This document shows, in pieces, positions 1 through 8,939 of a DNA stretch of 64,000 nt (positions are counted from its first letter, which is position 1; each line of letters begins with the position of its first letter). The stretch is from contig NZ_RXNV01000001.1 of assembly GCF_003966265.1 (NCBI RefSeq), forward strand, positions 992,001-1,056,000, in the 5' to 3' direction. A model generated the notes under the pieces. It saw nothing but the letters and a program-made list of their open reading frames with translations, did no database searches and was not told where the DNA came from. This stretch comes from Shewanella atlantica. Lineage in GTDB: Bacteria; Pseudomonadota; Gammaproteobacteria; Enterobacterales; Shewanellaceae. The position numbers were made by a program, and so were the translations under genes.

Positions 1-441
1 GTTAAGACCTTTAAGGCAATTTTAAAAGAGGAGCGCTTTGGCTCTCAGAGTGAAATTGTCATCGCCCTTCAAGCTGAAGGGTATGGAAATATTAACCAAT
101 CCAAAGTATCTAGAATGCTAAGCAAGTTTGGTGCTGTGCGCACCCGTAATGCGAAGCAAGAGATGGTTTATTGCCTTCCGGCGGAGCTGGGAGTACCTAC
201 AGCAGGTAGTCCACTCAAGAATTTAGTATTGGATGTCGATCACAACCAAGCCATGATCGTGGTAAGAACGAGCCCTGGTGCGGCACAGCTTATCGCTCGA
301 CTTCTCGACTCGATAGGGAAACCTGAAGGTATTCTGGGTACGATTGCCGGTGACGACACGATTTTCATTACGCCATCGAATATTCAAGAGATAGAAAAAA
401 CCTTAGACACGGTTAAGTCACTGTTTAACTTTAATGACTAA
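1..441 (+). CDS. argR: Arginine repressor ArgR (5' end missing)
   Basis: ArgR is the arginine-dependent DNA-binding hexamer that represses arginine biosynthesis genes. The reading frame is open from base 1, so the start codon lies before the window; by comparison with E. coli ArgR (156 residues) only about 12 residues are missing. The N-terminal winged-helix region is visible ([28 protein letters not shown]). The C-terminal arginine-binding/oligomerisation domain follows, with [14 protein letters not shown] and [10 protein letters not shown], the family hallmark. The protein is full-length at the C terminus and is followed by a strong terminator at 534. Identification is secure. Confidence 0.97.
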   Translation, partial: VKTFKAILKEERFGSQSEIVIALQAEGYGNINQSKVSRMLSKFGAVRTRNAKQEMVYCLPAELGVPTAGSPLKNLVLDVDHNQAMIVVRTSPGAAQLIARLLDSIGKPEGILGTIAGDDTIFITPSNIQEIEKTLDTVKSLFNFND

Positions 442-533
442 CTAAGCTAACAGGCTAGTGATTCGTGGCCTTTGCTCACAAGCTTTTATCGGAACTCTCC
501 GATAACTAACCAAGATTCAATTATCCCACATCC

Positions 534-558
534 AAAGAGACGCTTCGCGTCTCTTTTT
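534..558 (+). terminator. Rho-independent terminator after argR
   Basis: A perfect 10-bp stem (534-543 with 547-556, loop TTC) runs into a T tract. It ends argR transcription before the cupin gene. Confidence 0.85.
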
Positions 559-667
559 GTTTTCCTTTATCTGTCACAGTATTTGATTGTATCCAATATA
601 TTGAATCAAATTGGCATTCATGAGAAATTGGAAACTCGAAAGCTATATCGAGGGCTAAGGATTCTTT

Positions 668-1135
668 ATGACAACAACCAAAATAATTAAAGTCGATGAT
701 ATTTGCTGGGAGTCCTGGCAACATTCAGCTCAATATACCAGCCAACAAAAACACATAGGTGATGCCGTAGGTTGCGAAAAAATCGGCGTTACCATGGAGC
801 GTCTCGCCCCGGGAAAGATGTCGACAGTTGCGCATTACCACACTAAAGAGGAGGAACACTTATACGCCCTGCAGGGCGAAGCAAGCTTGCTTATTAACGG
901 AGAGCCTCACCCTTTTAAGCAGGGAGATTATGTCTGTTTTAATGCCGATACAGCCATTGCACATACCCTAAGAAATGATTCGAATGAAGAATTTACTTTT
1001 CTGGTCATCGGCAATAGAGATAAGCACGATGTCGTTGTCTATCCGGAGAATAATAAGGTATTAGTCAGGGCTGTCGATGAAATATACGCCAAACGCCCGA
1101 CGAATTACTGGGATCCTGATACCGAAAAGTCGTGA
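668..1135 (+). CDS. Cupin-domain protein
   Basis: A 155-residue single-domain cupin. The first cupin motif is visible around residues 48-70 (PGKMSTVAHYHTKEEEHLY), with two His and a Glu able to bind a metal. The second half has the G-D-Y-V turn and an IAHTLRN segment. The substrate cannot be deduced; cupins of this type are often annotated as sugar-phosphate isomerase-like or auxin-binding-like. It is transcribed alone between the argR terminator and a convergent terminator at 1170. The start is the ATG after AAGGATTCTTT. The cupin assignment is firm, the function unknown. Confidence 0.85.
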   Translation: MTTTKIIKVDDICWESWQHSAQYTSQQKHIGDAVGCEKIGVTMERLAPGKMSTVAHYHTKEEEHLYALQGEASLLINGEPHPFKQGDYVCFNADTAIAHTLRNDSNEEFTFLVIGNRDKHDVVVYPENNKVLVRAVDEIYAKRPTNYWDPDTEKS

Positions 1136-1169
1136 CTTCTCGACTAAATACCTTATTTGAGACATAAAA

Positions 1170-1198
1170 AAACGCACTCAAAATAGTGCGTTTCTTGT
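1170..1198. terminator. Bidirectional terminator between cupin and DyP genes
   Basis: A 9-bp stem AAACGCACT / AGTGCGTTT (1170-1178, 1185-1193) has A-rich sequence on the left and T-rich on the right. It lies between two convergent genes and can serve both. Confidence 0.8.
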
Positions 1199-1214
1199 GT
1201 CAATCACTCTAATT

Positions 1215-2153
1215 TCATTCGCCAGCCTGACTTTCCAGGAAGTCGAGCGAAGGGGCGAAGAAGGAGGAGCCGGTCAGTGCCTGGGTAAAGTGCAGCAGAT
1301 GATCATGATTTCCATGACCGTCACCGTGAACCATACTCTTAAGCATCTGCTCAAAGTTTACTGAATTACGACAAGTAGAGATAAACATCAATCCTTGCTC
1401 TTTCACTGAACCGTAAGGCATGCTCTGCCTTAAGATCTCCATTGATTTACCATCCGCGTCTTTTAAGTTAACACGCTTAATATGACTGGTTAATGGCTTG
1501 TCCTCTGAGGCATACTCTATATTATCTAACTTGGTTCTGCCGACAATATCTTCCTGCTTTTTCTGCGGTAATCGATTCCACTTACTCAAGTTATGAGCAA
1601 ACTTCTGCACATGGACGTAACTTCCCCCCTTAAACATCTCATCTTCAACTCCGACAAGTGCCACCTCTTGGCGGCTACGACCCTTAGGGTTTTCGGTGCC
1701 GTCGACAAAACCTGTCAGGTCACGGTTGTCCATGAAGCGGAAGCCGCGCTCTTCGTCAATAAGTTCAACCAAGCCTTCAAACATCTGGCAAACTTCATTG
1801 GCAACCAGGTGAAGGATATCGAATCGGTCACAACGGATGTGTACGAAAAGGTCATATTCTAATGCGGGGGCATCACGCGTATCTGCGTTCATGGCAGGAA
1901 AAGGCTTTAATGCCACGGGCCGGCCCGATGGATATAGGCTATCCCAATAATTCGCGCCAATGGCCACAAAGCCATTAAAGGCACTATCGGCATATTGATC
2001 GGTAAGCTCATAGATATATTGAGCCACATTAGCGATACAAGGTCGTAATTGAGATTCTACACCTTCATTGGCATTGAACATCAAATACACACTGTGCAAG
2101 TTACCTTCAGCACACACTCCCAACTGTTCACGTGGCATAGCCTGATTATCCAT
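1215..2153 (-). CDS. DyP-type heme peroxidase (TyrA-like)
   Basis: A 312-residue dye-decolourising peroxidase, like TyrA of Shewanella oneidensis. DyP enzymes are heme peroxidases active on dyes and phenols; some have been proposed to take part in heme-iron handling. Visible features are the family GxxDG motif (GFVDG, 148-152, with catalytic Asp151), the likely proximal heme ligand His224 in SHIKR, and the distal Arg242. There is no signal peptide, so it is probably cytoplasmic. It is the last gene of a minus-strand run containing a ferric-iron importer and GGT. A partial Fur-like sequence (GATAATGAT on the minus strand, near 2188-2196) lies upstream but is weak. Confidence 0.93.
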   Translation of the reverse strand: MDNQAMPREQLGVCAEGNLHSVYLMFNANEGVESQLRPCIANVAQYIYELTDQYADSAFNGFVAIGANYWDSLYPSGRPVALKPFPAMNADTRDAPALEYDLFVHIRCDRFDILHLVANEVCQMFEGLVELIDEERGFRFMDNRDLTGFVDGTENPKGRSRQEVALVGVEDEMFKGGSYVHVQKFAHNLSKWNRLPQKKQEDIVGRTKLDNIEYASEDKPLTSHIKRVNLKDADGKSMEILRQSMPYGSVKEQGLMFISTCRNSVNFEQMLKSMVHGDGHGNHDHLLHFTQALTGSSFFAPSLDFLESQAGE

Positions 2154-2300
2154 CTCTGATTACCTTTTCACTAATTCATATTCGGCATCATTATCCATAA
2201 CTTTAGATAATAATGGTATTAACTGACGCACAATTAACATTTTATTTGAACCAGTTAAATCAATATGAAACATTAAATAACCTAAACTAGGGGGAAAAAC

Positions 2301-3992
2301 CTAATATCCTGCAGCCTGGCCATCTTTTCTACTCTCTGATGCCCCTCTATAAACACCTGTTTCATTGTTTATCGAAATGGCTTGATACCCACCGAAAGCA
2401 CCAAGACTATCCCGAATAACATGTCCTTTTTTCTGCAGTTGCCGGCGTATCGTCATCTCAAACCCTGACTCTAAGCTGATAAAACCACCATCTAACATCT
2501 GCTCTCCCGTTGGCTGAGAAGAGCCGGTATGCAAAATTCTAGGCGCGTCTCCCGCTTCCTGCAAATTCATATCAAAATCGATCAAATTTATTAAAATTTG
2601 CGCGTGCATCTGCGGCTGTGTGGCTCCTCCCATAACACCAAAACTCAACCAAGGTTTATTGTCTTTAGTTACAAATGCCGGAATGATGGTATGAAATGGT
2701 CTCTTACCCGGCGCATAGCTATTAAAGCGTCCGGGCTTCAGGTCAAACAGCTGACCACGATCCTGCAGAACAAACCCTAAACCCGGTGGCGTCATTCCTG
2801 AGCCCATACCACGATAATTGCTCTGAATAAGAGATACCATGTTGCCCTCTCCATCGGCGGTAGTCAGGTATACAGTGTCGCCATGAAGCAACGCCGGATG
2901 ACCGGCATCGACACGCTTAGCGGCCCTGTTGGCATCAATTAATTTTGAGCGTTGATAATTGTATGTTTCACTTAGAAGCTCAGAAACCGGAATGGTATTG
3001 AATGCCATATCGGCATAAAATTTTGCTCGATCGGCAAAGGCTAGTTTTTTTGCCTCTACAAAATGGTGTACGTATTCGGGGCTCCTTCGCCCCATGCCTC
3101 TCAAGTCGAAGGGTTCCAGAGTTTTAAGGATCTGCAACGCGGCGATCCCCTGGCCATTAGGTGGCAGTTCCCAAACATCATAGCCACGATAATTAACCGA
3201 AACAGGGTCAACCCACTCACTCGTGTGTTCGCTTAAATCATCATATGAAAGGTAACCTCCCTGCGCTTTCATATAGCCGGAAATAGTCCTGGCAATATCA
3301 CCTTTATAGAAAACATCCCGCCCCTGCTCCGCTATTTTCTCATAGGTAGATGCCAGTGCCGGGTTCTTGAAAACCTCCCCGACTTCGGGCATGGAACCGC
3401 TTGGCATATAGGTTTCTTTGAACCCCGGAAATATGGCTAACTTTGTGGCGCTACGCGCTAAATAATAGGCAATTAATTCGGAGACAGGAAAGCCTTTGCG
3501 GGCGTAGTCGATTGCAGGCGCTAAATTGTCTGACATATCTAACTTACCAAACCTATTATGCAGCTCAAACCAGCCATCGACAGCACCGGGAACCGAGACA
3601 GGTATGGGCCCATAAGGTGGCAGGTAGTCTAAGTCTAAGGCTTGTATTTTATCTAAGGTAAGGCTCTTGGGACTTCTGCCCGACGCGTTGAGTCCATAGA
3701 GGCGTTTATCTTTAGCACTCCAGATAATGGCAAATAGATCGCCACCGATCCCGGCGCCGGTAGGCTCAACCAGCCCAAGCATAGCGTTGGCGGCAATGGC
3801 TGCATCGACAGCGCTGCCACCCTGCTTAAGAATATCGAGTGCGACCTGTGTGGCTAATGGCTGACTGGTAGCCGCCATGCCATTTGTGGCGTAGATCTCT
3901 GAACGTGTTGCGAATGACTCGCCCGTGACTCTATCCATGGCGCACACTCCCATAGAGAAAAAGGCTGCAGTTATTATTAATTTTTTAAGCAT
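2301..3992 (-). CDS. ggt: Gamma-glutamyltransferase (GGT)
   Basis: A 563-residue periplasmic gamma-glutamyltranspeptidase that cleaves glutathione and other gamma-glutamyl compounds. An N-terminal signal peptide (about residues 1-18) is followed by the large-subunit core (GGSAVDAAIAA, VEPTGAGIGGD). The predicted self-cleavage and nucleophile residue is Thr373 in HGDTVYLTT, followed by the small-subunit motif NYRGMGSG. The nucleophile segment is DTVYLTT rather than the TTHYS of classical E. coli GGT, so it belongs to a divergent subfamily. The gene lies only 48 bp behind fbpC and is probably co-transcribed or read through from the iron operon. Confidence 0.93.
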   Translation of the reverse strand: MLKKLIITAAFFSMGVCAMDRVTGESFATRSEIYATNGMAATSQPLATQVALDILKQGGSAVDAAIAANAMLGLVEPTGAGIGGDLFAIIWSAKDKRLYGLNASGRSPKSLTLDKIQALDLDYLPPYGPIPVSVPGAVDGWFELHNRFGKLDMSDNLAPAIDYARKGFPVSELIAYYLARSATKLAIFPGFKETYMPSGSMPEVGEVFKNPALASTYEKIAEQGRDVFYKGDIARTISGYMKAQGGYLSYDDLSEHTSEWVDPVSVNYRGYDVWELPPNGQGIAALQILKTLEPFDLRGMGRRSPEYVHHFVEAKKLAFADRAKFYADMAFNTIPVSELLSETYNYQRSKLIDANRAAKRVDAGHPALLHGDTVYLTTADGEGNMVSLIQSNYRGMGSGMTPPGLGFVLQDRGQLFDLKPGRFNSYAPGKRPFHTIIPAFVTKDNKPWLSFGVMGGATQPQMHAQILINLIDFDMNLQEAGDAPRILHTGSSQPTGEQMLDGGFISLESGFEMTIRRQLQKKGHVIRDSLGAFGGYQAISINNETGVYRGASESRKDGQAAGY

Positions 3993-4040
3993 AACCCCTC
4001 CGATAACTTTCTAAGCTACCATATAAGGGGTTTAATTAAC

Positions 4041-5069
4041 TCAGAATACGACTAAAGAATGAGCCTGCGCGTAAAGGCCCACTTTCTGACCAGGAACCAA
4101 TTGACTAAATTGACTTTTAACCTCATAAAACTGCTGAGCAACCTGAACCTGATAGTGACAAATATTCCCCAAAAAACGCCGCTCGACTATGACTCCTTCC
4201 CCCTCCTCGTCGGCTGTTATTTCAAGCTGCTGGGGTCTTAGCAATATCTCTCCATGATAACTCACAGGTTGAGATAAGGCGCGGGTACTGACTAACTTCC
4301 CCAGAGGAGTCTCGACGCTGAATGCATCGGTAACCGATGCGGGTATGTAGTTACCACTGCCTAAGAAGTCGGCCACATACCTATCCTTAGGGGATGTATA
4401 CAGCTCTTCGGCGGTACCATATTGAACAATATAGCCATCTTTGAATAGCGCCAGTTTGTCAGCAAAAACGAAAGCCTCATCCTTACTATGGGTCACAAAT
4501 ACCGCACTGACATTGCGCTGTTTCAATATTGAACGTATCTCCAGCATCATCTCGCCTCGAACCTTAGCATCGATATTTGAAAATGGTTCATCGAGGAGTA
4601 ATAGTTCCGGCTCATAGGCTAAGGCTCTGGCGATAGAAACACGCTGTTGCTGACCGCCGGAAAGTTCATGGGGAAATCTTTGCGACAGCCCATCGAGCTT
4701 GACCAGTGCAAGCATCTCATCGAGCCGCGCTTTCCTCTCCTCTTTGGTCACATCTTTAACGCCGAACAAGATATTATCTGCAACATTAAGATGAGGAAAG
4801 AGCGCGTAATCCTGAAAGATCATGCCGATACCACGCTGCTCACTTGGCTCAAAACGATCGGGGCCGGATAATATCTGCCCATTAATACAGATCTCCCCCT
4901 CAGTGATGGGCTGCAGGCCAGCAATCGCTCTAAGTAAGGTTGTTTTACCACAACCGCTGGGACCAAGAAGAGCAGCAATCTCCCCCTTTGCCAGAATTAA
5001 ATCCAGGCCTCTTAAGACCTGTTGCCCCTGATAATGGCTGTGAACACCTTTAATACTTAATGTCGACAT
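4041..5069 (-). CDS. fbpC: Ferric-iron ABC importer, ATP-binding protein
   Basis: A 342-residue ABC ATPase of the FbpC/PotA-like class, which energises uptake of periplasmic Fe(III). Walker A is at 36-44 (GPSGCGKTT), the Q-loop near 86, the signature LSGGQ at 136-140, and Walker B LLLLDE at 156-161, followed by THSKDEA. A TOBE-type C-terminal regulatory domain extends to the end. It follows the permease gene by 97 bp on the same strand. Assignment to iron rather than another substrate rests on the linked FbpA-like binding protein and the Fur box at 8092. Confidence 0.92.
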   Translation of the reverse strand: MSTLSIKGVHSHYQGQQVLRGLDLILAKGEIAALLGPSGCGKTTLLRAIAGLQPITEGEICINGQILSGPDRFEPSEQRGIGMIFQDYALFPHLNVADNILFGVKDVTKEERKARLDEMLALVKLDGLSQRFPHELSGGQQQRVSIARALAYEPELLLLDEPFSNIDAKVRGEMMLEIRSILKQRNVSAVFVTHSKDEAFVFADKLALFKDGYIVQYGTAEELYTSPKDRYVADFLGSGNYIPASVTDAFSVETPLGKLVSTRALSQPVSYHGEILLRPQQLEITADEEGEGVIVERRFLGNICHYQVQVAQQFYEVKSQFSQLVPGQKVGLYAQAHSLVVF

Positions 5070-5166
5070 AATCGTTTACTTACTCAAAGAGCCGTGAAGA
5101 TGAATGAATAACGAGGACTACAGCAAAAGTTACTGTGAACTCCATAAATCGGCCAAATAAGGCCGT

Positions 5167-6798
5167 TTAGCTTTCCTGTTCCAAAGAACGATTGAGATAG
5201 ATAAGCGGGACTAAGCCCACCAATACAATAACAATTGCGGCCAGTGCACCATGTTCAAGTTGTTCATCTGAAACAAATTGATAAACATAGGTCGCCAGAT
5301 TCTCAAACCCAACGGGTCTAAGTAATAAGGCAGCGGGCAACTCTTTCATACACTCAATAAACACCAAGAGTAACCCCGCAAAAATCCCCTTTCTCAACAA
5401 GGGGAGGTGAACCCGACATAATAGTGCCTTAGGCTTTAAGCCCATGGTTATCGCGGCCATATCCAATGAGGGGGAGATTCGTTTATAACTGCTTTCGACA
5501 CTACCGATGGCGATAGCGGAGAACCTGATACAAAAAGCGAAGATGAGCACAAATACGCTACCGGTAAATATGAGGCCTGGTCCCCGATATCCCAGATACT
5601 CGTAGAGATCATTTACAGCAAAATCGAGATAGGTCAAGGGTACCAGAATACCGATAGCTAAGACGGTTCCCGGCAATGCATAGCCTGTCGATGAGAGGCG
5701 TGAAGGCAGTAGATCGGACTTTCTAGGACTGATTCTGCGAATAAACATCAAGAGCACGCCGATGAAAACAGCAATGACACTAACGATTGCGGAGATATAC
5801 AGGCTGTTCAGACTGTATTCCCAAAATTCGCTGCTCCAGCTCTGCTCAAAATACCCCCAGGCATAGTGAAACAAGATCATAAATGGCAAAAGAAATGAGA
5901 AAAAGAGCAGTAACCAGCAATAGCCACTGGCAAGATACGCATTCCCCCCTTTAAGCAGGTATCGCTCATCTTGATTAACACCCGTTTGTTTTTGGAATAA
6001 TTGCTGCTTTCTTCGTGCAAATCGCTCAAAGCCTATCATGGAGAAAACCACAAGCAGCATGATGGCTGACAGTTTAGCTGCCGCCGACAAACTGCCATAT
6101 TCAAGCCAAGTGTCATACACGGCGGTGGTCAAGGTGGGGACGGCAAAATAACTCACGGTCGCAAAATCAGCCGCAGTTTCCATTGCCACGAGTGCGACAC
6201 CGACGGCTAAAGCCGGCCTTGCCATTGGTAAACTAAGGCGCCAAAAGCTCCGCCAAGGTCCACACCCCATGACTCGACTTGCATGTTGCAGGCTTGATGA
6301 CTGCTCCATAAATGTGGTTCGAGCGAGCAGATAGATGTAGGGGAATAACACCAAGGCAAGCATCAAAGATGCCCCGCCTAAACTCCTCACCTCGGGAAAA
6401 TAATAATCTTGTGGCGACTGCCAGACAAACAGTTCACGCAATAATTTTTGCAACGGTCCCGCATAATCGAGCAGGTCGGTATACACATAGGCAACCACAT
6501 AAGCAGGCATCGCCAATGGCAATAACAGTGCCCATTGAAAAATATTACGCCCGGGGAAATTACACTTTGCCACTAACCAGGCAGCAGGAATAGCAATGAG
6601 AAGAGAGCCAAGACAGACCCAAAACATCAATAACAAGGTATTGGCGATATAGGTAGGCAAAACAGTCTCAAGCAGGTGACTGAATACAGCCTCATCCGGC
6701 ACCAATGCCTGTGCGATAATAGCAATGAGTGGCAATGTGATGATTGCTGCGATCAGATAACCACTCACCGACCAACTTCTTGATAAACCTAAAATCAT
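5167..6798 (-). CDS. fbpB: Ferric-iron ABC importer, fused permease
   Basis: A 543-residue inner-membrane permease made of two BPD_transp_1 halves in one chain, as in FbpB/SfuB. About twelve hydrophobic segments are visible. The EAA-type coupling loops include ASRVMGCGPW in the first half and AAITMGLKPK in the second. It sits between the binding-protein gene and the ATPase gene. No strong Shine-Dalgarno is seen at the first ATG, but no better start is available. A second, weaker Fur-like site lies about 160 bp upstream, so fbpBC may have its own iron-controlled promoter after the fbpA terminator. Confidence 0.92.
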   Translation of the reverse strand: MILGLSRSWSVSGYLIAAIITLPLIAIIAQALVPDEAVFSHLLETVLPTYIANTLLLMFWVCLGSLLIAIPAAWLVAKCNFPGRNIFQWALLLPLAMPAYVVAYVYTDLLDYAGPLQKLLRELFVWQSPQDYYFPEVRSLGGASLMLALVLFPYIYLLARTTFMEQSSSLQHASRVMGCGPWRSFWRLSLPMARPALAVGVALVAMETAADFATVSYFAVPTLTTAVYDTWLEYGSLSAAAKLSAIMLLVVFSMIGFERFARRKQQLFQKQTGVNQDERYLLKGGNAYLASGYCWLLLFFSFLLPFMILFHYAWGYFEQSWSSEFWEYSLNSLYISAIVSVIAVFIGVLLMFIRRISPRKSDLLPSRLSSTGYALPGTVLAIGILVPLTYLDFAVNDLYEYLGYRGPGLIFTGSVFVLIFAFCIRFSAIAIGSVESSYKRISPSLDMAAITMGLKPKALLCRVHLPLLRKGIFAGLLLVFIECMKELPAALLLRPVGFENLATYVYQFVSDEQLEHGALAAIVIVLVGLVPLIYLNRSLEQES

Positions 6799-6956
6799 GA
6801 TTATACCAATTTCATTAAATTTGTTATCAATTCAGAGCCACAGGGTGGCTGATGTTACAGTAAAGAGTAAACCCGGCATGCTAGGTTCGAAGCTTTTAAT
6901 ATAGAGTATTATCTATGACTCAATTATCGACTATCAACCTAAACTCAAACTTAAAT

Positions 6957-6975
6957 AAGAATGATTATAATTCGA
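6957..6975 (-). promoter_or_regulatory. Weak Fur-box-like sequence upstream of fbpB
   Basis: On the minus strand this 19-mer matches the Fur consensus at 13 of 19 positions by eye, with the core ATAATCATT intact. It lies between the fbpA terminator and fbpB. This is a candidate only. Confidence 0.35.
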
Positions 6976-7000
6976 AAAGTGCACGACTGGCTCACAAAAT

Positions 7001-7030
7001 AAAAAAGCCTCCCAGAGGAAGGCTATTTTT
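7001..7030 (-). terminator. Terminator after fbpA
   Basis: On the minus strand an AGCCTTCC-type stem (7006-7024, with an internal mismatch) is followed by a run of T (bases 7001-7006 are A on the plus strand). It lies directly after the fbpA stop, separating fbpA from fbpBC except for read-through. Confidence 0.75.
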
Positions 7031-7048
7031 GTAGGGCAAAGATGGGAA

Positions 7049-8056
7049 TTAAAGGTCGAATTTAACCTGATCTAACAGCTTTACCGCAGCTTTGTGATAC
7101 TCGGCAAGCTTGAAGATAGGAAGGCTGTCGGCCTTAAAGCCACCCCATGATGCGACTAACTCTGAAGGATTTACATCCGCATTTATCGGATACTCATAAT
7201 TCACTTCAGCGTAGGCTTTTTGAGCCTCATCACCGGAAAGGTACTCCATCAATTTAATGGCGTTCTCTTTGTTCGGTGCATATTTAGCTAATGCCATTCC
7301 CGATACATTGATGTGGGAACCACGGTTAGCCTGATTCGGAAAGTTTATCTCAACAGACTCAGCCCATGGCACTTGCTTGGGATCCTGAAGCATTTTTCCC
7401 AGGTAGTAACTATTTCCTATGGCGATATCACATAAGCCCTCTTTTACCGCTTTAACCTGAGCACGGTCATTGCCCTGAGGTTTACGAGCTAAGTTGGCTT
7501 TCACCCCCTCTAACCAGCTTCTCGTTTCGGCTTCACCATGGTGAGCAATCATAGAGGCAACCAGAGAGATATTGTAAGGGTGCTTCCCGCTTCGGGTACA
7601 GATCTTACCCATATATTTAGGGTCTGCAAGATCCTCATAATCTATGGCGAGTTTCCCCAGTCTCTCCTTAGACGAGTACACATTCCGAACTCTCATCGTA
7701 AGTGAATACCAACTATCATCAGGGGAGCGGAATTTTGCAGGAATATTATTATTTAAAACTTCACTCGATGCCGGCACCACTAAGTTTTTATCTACCAGCT
7801 CCATCAAACGTGAGAAGTCTGATGTCAGAACGATATCGGCAGGGGACAGTCTCCCTTCACGTACCATGCGCTCTGCAATGCCCTTCTTGGAAAAAACGAC
7901 CTCGACATCGACCCCCGTTTCTTTAGTAAAGTTTTCCAGAATAGGGTCAATCAAAAATGCTTGTCGATATGAATACACAGTTAGCTTTTCAGCCGCATTA
8001 GCTGCTGACGTTAAGCAAACCAAGCCTAATATGGACAAACTTCTTGCGATCTTCAT
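7049..8056 (-). CDS. fbpA: Ferric-iron periplasmic binding protein
   Basis: A 335-residue class II iron-binding protein of the FbpA/FutA family. It has a Sec signal peptide (residues 1-21, cleaved after ANA) and the mature start EKLTVYSYRQ typical of the family. The two adjacent iron-ligand tyrosines are in GNSYYLG. It captures Fe(III) in the periplasm for FbpBC. Its promoter carries a strong Fur box 36 bp upstream, and a terminator follows, so it is probably expressed at a higher level than the membrane components. Confidence 0.94.
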   Translation of the reverse strand: MKIARSLSILGLVCLTSAANAAEKLTVYSYRQAFLIDPILENFTKETGVDVEVVFSKKGIAERMVREGRLSPADIVLTSDFSRLMELVDKNLVVPASSEVLNNNIPAKFRSPDDSWYSLTMRVRNVYSSKERLGKLAIDYEDLADPKYMGKICTRSGKHPYNISLVASMIAHHGEAETRSWLEGVKANLARKPQGNDRAQVKAVKEGLCDIAIGNSYYLGKMLQDPKQVPWAESVEINFPNQANRGSHINVSGMALAKYAPNKENAIKLMEYLSGDEAQKAYAEVNYEYPINADVNPSELVASWGGFKADSLPIFKLAEYHKAAVKLLDQVKFDL

Positions 8057-8091
8057 TTACACATCTCCCTCACAACACTGGCAACGAATTA

Positions 8092-8110
8092 AGTAATGAT
8101 AATTATTATC
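8092..8110. promoter_or_regulatory. Fur box upstream of fbpA
   Basis: A 19-bp sequence matches the Fur consensus (three GATAAT-type hexamers) at 16 of 19 positions by eye, 36 bp before the fbpA start. It implies repression of the iron importer when iron is plentiful. Confidence 0.82.
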
Positions 8111-8279
8111 AATCGCGATAAGAGTAATAAATCCACAACAAATGAGCAAGCAGTATCGGAAGAAATGTTAACTTAACAACATATCCCCCTAAAAGAGCTA
8201 AAAACATGGGCTAACGTCTGTCGTTAAACCAAGGTTCACAGAAGATACAAAGGATAGTCAGCTATATCGCAGGCTCGTC

Positions 8280-8873
8280 TCAACAGGGTCTGGTACTAAC
8301 CATCGCCGGTTCGGTTTCAAAATCTGAAAGCCAGCTGGAGATCGCAGGCGCAAGCTTTCGCCAACTGATATCAGGATGCCTGAAATCCAAATACTCTAAT
8401 AAACAGGCTAGACTGATCTGCTGAATAACCAAACGAGGCCTTGATATCACACCTGAACGCTCGAGTTGTTTTAGCCCTCTAAACAGGGCCTGTTCATGTC
8501 TTGCTGCCCAAAATAGAGACCGTTTCCCCTCTTCTCGCATCTGCTCCTGTCTCAATGCCACAGCGCTATCTAACATTCCCTTGATTAATGAAAAGTGGCT
8601 TTCGTTTCTCCAATCATGAGGGCCCGCTCCAAATAACTGGCTCCTGCCAAATTCAAAATCAAAGAAGCGTAATATCACCTCACTATCATAAATGGCAGAG
8701 CCGTCACTGAGCTGAAGACAGGGGATCTTTCCCAGGGGGTTGGCTTGAAGTAATGTCTCGCTATTATCGAATGGATCTGTTTTTAACTCATCTATGCCCT
8801 CAATTTCGAGATAGCGAATAACTACCCGAACACAGCGAGCATAGGGCGAAGCATCTGAATAGAAGAGTTTCAT
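8280..8873 (-). CDS. Glutathione S-transferase family protein
   Basis: A 197-residue cytoplasmic protein with an N-terminal thioredoxin-like GST domain (MKLFYSDASPYARCVRV, NPLGKIPCL, and the glutathione gamma-glutamyl site IYDSEVI). A helical C-terminal domain is shorter than usual, since GSTs commonly have 200-220 residues. The SPYARCVR segment resembles that of bacterial GSTs with Ser or Cys catalysis. The substrate is unknown. It is 66 bp downstream of fpr on the same strand and may be co-transcribed with it. Confidence 0.86.
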   Translation of the reverse strand: MKLFYSDASPYARCVRVVIRYLEIEGIDELKTDPFDNSETLLQANPLGKIPCLQLSDGSAIYDSEVILRFFDFEFGRSQLFGAGPHDWRNESHFSLIKGMLDSAVALRQEQMREEGKRSLFWAARHEQALFRGLKQLERSGVISRPRLVIQQISLACLLEYLDFRHPDISWRKLAPAISSWLSDFETEPAMVSTRPC

Positions 8874-8939
8874 TTATCAATCCTTTGAGCCGAGAGTTAC
8901 AAGTAAAAATGAACATACTAAAAGCAGTCAAACTCTAGT

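Noticed and set aside
472..690. 72-residue frame after argR
   Set aside because: It spans the argR terminator and enters the cupin gene in another frame.
7644..8096. 150-residue plus-strand frame opposite fbpA
   Set aside because: It is a shadow of the fbpA coding strand that crosses its promoter.
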